Positions 62,405-64,000 of a stretch of 64,000 bases of DNA are shown here, one piece after another. Numbering within the stretch: position 1 is the stretch's first letter; each line of letters starts with the position of its first letter. Source of the DNA: Ezakiella sp. (lineage in GTDB: Bacteria; Bacillota; Clostridia; Tissierellales; Peptoniphilaceae); assembly GCA_022778715.1 (NCBI GenBank), contig JALFRW010000005.1, forward strand, positions 1 to 64,000, written 5' to 3'. A program made the position numbers and the translations under genes. The notes under the pieces are model-generated. The model was not told the DNA's origin and did no database searches. It worked only from the letters and a program-made list of their open reading frames with translations.

Positions 62405-62818
62405 ATGAAGAAGAATAGTATTTACGGTTATATTTTTATTGTGATAGGAATTATATTAACATTGATTCCGGGCGTTATTGCGCCAACTTGTCCTATGATG
62501 GAGACGGGCAAGTTTATGAAGTGTCACTGGATGGGAAAGGCTGTTTTCGGCAGTGGAATTTTGGTAATTCTTTTTGGAATTATATACACCATAGCAAAAA
62601 AGGGGTCAAGCAGATTGATAGTTTCTGTCTGTAATTTTTGTCTTTCTTTATACATCTGTGCGTTGCCGGCATTTTTAATCGGCGGGTGTATGAAGCCCGA
62701 GATGGCTTGCAGAGCGAAGACAATTCCGGCAGTTTATTTTGTAACAATTGTATATTTGGTAGTTAGCGTTATTGCAATTTTCGCAAATAGGGGAAAAGAT
62801 GACTCTGCTGACAATTAA
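62405..62818 (+). CDS. DUF4418 family membrane protein
   Basis: A 137-residue membrane protein with four hydrophobic segments and several cysteines in conserved positions (APTCPMM, KFMKCHWMG, GGCMKPEMACRAKT), the pattern of DUF4418. Such genes often precede LolD/MacB-type ABC transporter genes, as here. GGAGG lies six bases before the chosen ATG. It overlaps the next gene by 20 bp. Function unknown. Confidence 0.78.
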   Translation: MKKNSIYGYIFIVIGIILTLIPGVIAPTCPMMETGKFMKCHWMGKAVFGSGILVILFGIIYTIAKKGSSRLIVSVCNFCLSLYICALPAFLIGGCMKPEMACRAKTIPAVYFVTIVYLVVSVIAIFANRGKDDSADN

Positions 62819-63470
62819 TGATTTAAGCAAGTCTTTTAATGGTGGAAGAAAGGGATTTTTTGCGCTTCAAAATGCAAATTTTGAAATCCACCAAAGTGAT
62901 TTTATAAATATCATCGGTAAGAGCGGCAGCGGTAAGAGTACTCTGCTGCGTTTGCTTTCCGGTCTTATAATTCCAACTTCCGGCGAGATTTTGCTGGCAG
63001 GAAAGAATATTTTTGATATGAATGATGCTGAAATCAGTTTGTATAGAAATGAGTATGTGGGGTATGTGCCGCAATCTTTAGGACTTATTTACAATCTTAA
63101 TGTGTTTGACAATATACGTTTGCCATATTTTTTTGAAAGGCGCGATGGCGATGGCGTTGATAGGGCAAGCGATCTTTTGAAGAATTTGAAGATAGATTAT
63201 TTGCAGGATGAGATGCCTGCCAATCTTTCGGGCGGTGAGTTTAAGCGCGTGCTTATTGCAAGGGCGCTTATGAATAATCCAAAGATTTTGCTTTTGGACG
63301 AGCCGACGAGCGATCTGGATTCTGAGACCACGACGGATATTATGAATTATCTCAAGGAGATCAACGAGTCGGGCACGTCAATTGTTATGGTTACTCATGA
63401 TTTTGACTTGTTAAAGTACGGCAATCGACTTTTTAGAATGAAAGATGGAGTTTTAAATGAAGAGAACTAG
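62799..63470 (+). CDS. LolD/MacB-type ABC transporter ATP-binding protein
   Basis: A 223-residue ATPase. It has Walker A GKSGSGKST, signature LSGGEFKR, Walker B ILLLDEPTSDLD and the MVTHD switch His. This class drives FtsX-like permeases that export peptides or move lipoproteins mechanically rather than import nutrients. It overlaps DUF4418 upstream and the permease downstream, forming a three-gene operon. Confidence 0.88.
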   Translation: MTLLTINDLSKSFNGGRKGFFALQNANFEIHQSDFINIIGKSGSGKSTLLRLLSGLIIPTSGEILLAGKNIFDMNDAEISLYRNEYVGYVPQSLGLIYNLNVFDNIRLPYFFERRDGDGVDRASDLLKNLKIDYLQDEMPANLSGGEFKRVLIARALMNNPKILLLDEPTSDLDSETTTDIMNYLKEINESGTSIVMVTHDFDLLKYGNRLFRMKDGVLNEEN

Positions 63471-64000
63471 TTTGGACAGCAGAAGAATTGCACTTTTGAA
63501 TATGAGGAGCAAGTCTAAAAGAAGTGTGTCACTCGTGATTTTGGTTGCATTTCTCACTTTCGTGCTTTTTGTTTCCAATTTTTTAATTGTGAGTTTGGAT
63601 CGGGGAATTGATTCGCTGTCGGACAGGCTCGGCGCGGATATTATTGTTGTACCGAATGGTTACGATGCAGAGGTTCAAGGCTCAATTTTAAGAGGAGAGC
63701 CTTCTAATTTTTTTATGAATGAGGACAATTTGGGCAGAATCAGAATGCTTGATGGTGTGAAGAGAGCAACTCCACAACTTTTTGTGGCAACTCTTTCTGC
63801 AAGTTGTTGTTCTTTTCCGGTGCAAATCGTGGGAATTGATTTTGAGTCTGATTTTGTGGTGGCGCCTTGGCTAAAAAATGAGGTTAAGTTGCCGCTTGGA
63901 CCCGGCGAAGTACTCGTAGGACATAGCATAACCGGCAACAAAGACGAGCTTGTGAAATTTTTTAACCACGAATACATGGTCAAGGGGAAGCTTTCTAAAA
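63457..64000 (+). CDS. FtsX-like ABC transporter permease (partial, runs off the window)
   Basis: An open frame of 181 codons to the window edge, starting with ATG at 63457 and overlapping the ATPase gene by 14 bp. The N-terminus is MKRTSLDSRRIALLNMRSKSKRS, then a membrane helix (about 24-44: VSLVILVAFLTFVLFVSNFL). A MacB-type periplasmic core follows (DRLGADIIVVPNGYDAEVQG). The remaining membrane helices lie beyond the window. It is the partner of the LolD/MacB-type ATPase. Confidence 0.85.
   Translation, partial: MKRTSLDSRRIALLNMRSKSKRSVSLVILVAFLTFVLFVSNFLIVSLDRGIDSLSDRLGADIIVVPNGYDAEVQGSILRGEPSNFFMNEDNLGRIRMLDGVKRATPQLFVATLSASCCSFPVQIVGIDFESDFVVAPWLKNEVKLPLGPGEVLVGHSITGNKDELVKFFNHEYMVKGKLSK

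Overview
The window comes from an AT-rich, low-GC Gram-positive anaerobe (Bacillota). Supporting signs are AGGAGG-type ribosome binding sites, SLH-domain surface proteins, a proline T-box, the anaerobic (cobalt-early) cobalamin route and a class II ribonucleotide reductase. Gene content is compatible with Tissierellia/Peptoniphilaceae-type cocci. That placement is an inference from gene content only.

Layout. 1-140 is the 3' end of a group II intron. 139-1087 (-) is an XRE repressor plus ImmA/IrrE peptidase pair, divergent from a three-gene ABC-2 exporter (1279-4230). 4231-4582 has no gene but holds three consecutive small transcription-unit-like elements. Each carries the decamer TACTCCTATT followed by an intrinsic terminator, and two are preceded by WalR-like direct repeats. 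This is the best candidate here for an undescribed system: csRNA-like anti-Shine-Dalgarno small RNAs. Next come a DUF4298 protein, a B12-binding radical SAM protein and an SLH protein. 9759-10757 (-) is ammonia-dependent asparagine synthetase. 11213-18394 is a giant SLH-anchored subtilase. 18655-20784 is the B12-dependent ribonucleotide reductase behind NrdR-like boxes. 20942-24923 holds a short Glu/Asp racemase, a fused EcfA-EcfA ATPase, EcfT and TruA.

25119-39515 is an 18-gene cobalamin operon running from cobalt insertion (CbiK) to nucleotide-loop assembly (CobT/U/S/C). Both of its amidotransferases look unable to use glutamine. The CbiP homologue has no glutaminase domain, and CbiA has Gly where the glutaminase nucleophile Cys belongs. 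Together with AsnA this points to free ammonia as nitrogen donor. Local consumers of B12 are NrdJ and the B12-binding radical SAM protein.

39659-39735 (-) is tRNA-Val(GAC). 39993-42821 holds small accessory genes, including a C39-like lipoprotein and an AlkD-type protein. A proline T-box (about 42882-43065) precedes a long run of translation and RNA genes: proS, gltX, a WG-repeat lipoprotein, an RlmCD-type methyltransferase, metG, tatD, rnmV and rsmA. A glutaredoxin/DUF1858 pair follows, then two large surface proteins, the second with SLH anchors. The window ends in a DUF4418/LolD-type ATPase/FtsX-type permease operon that runs off the end.
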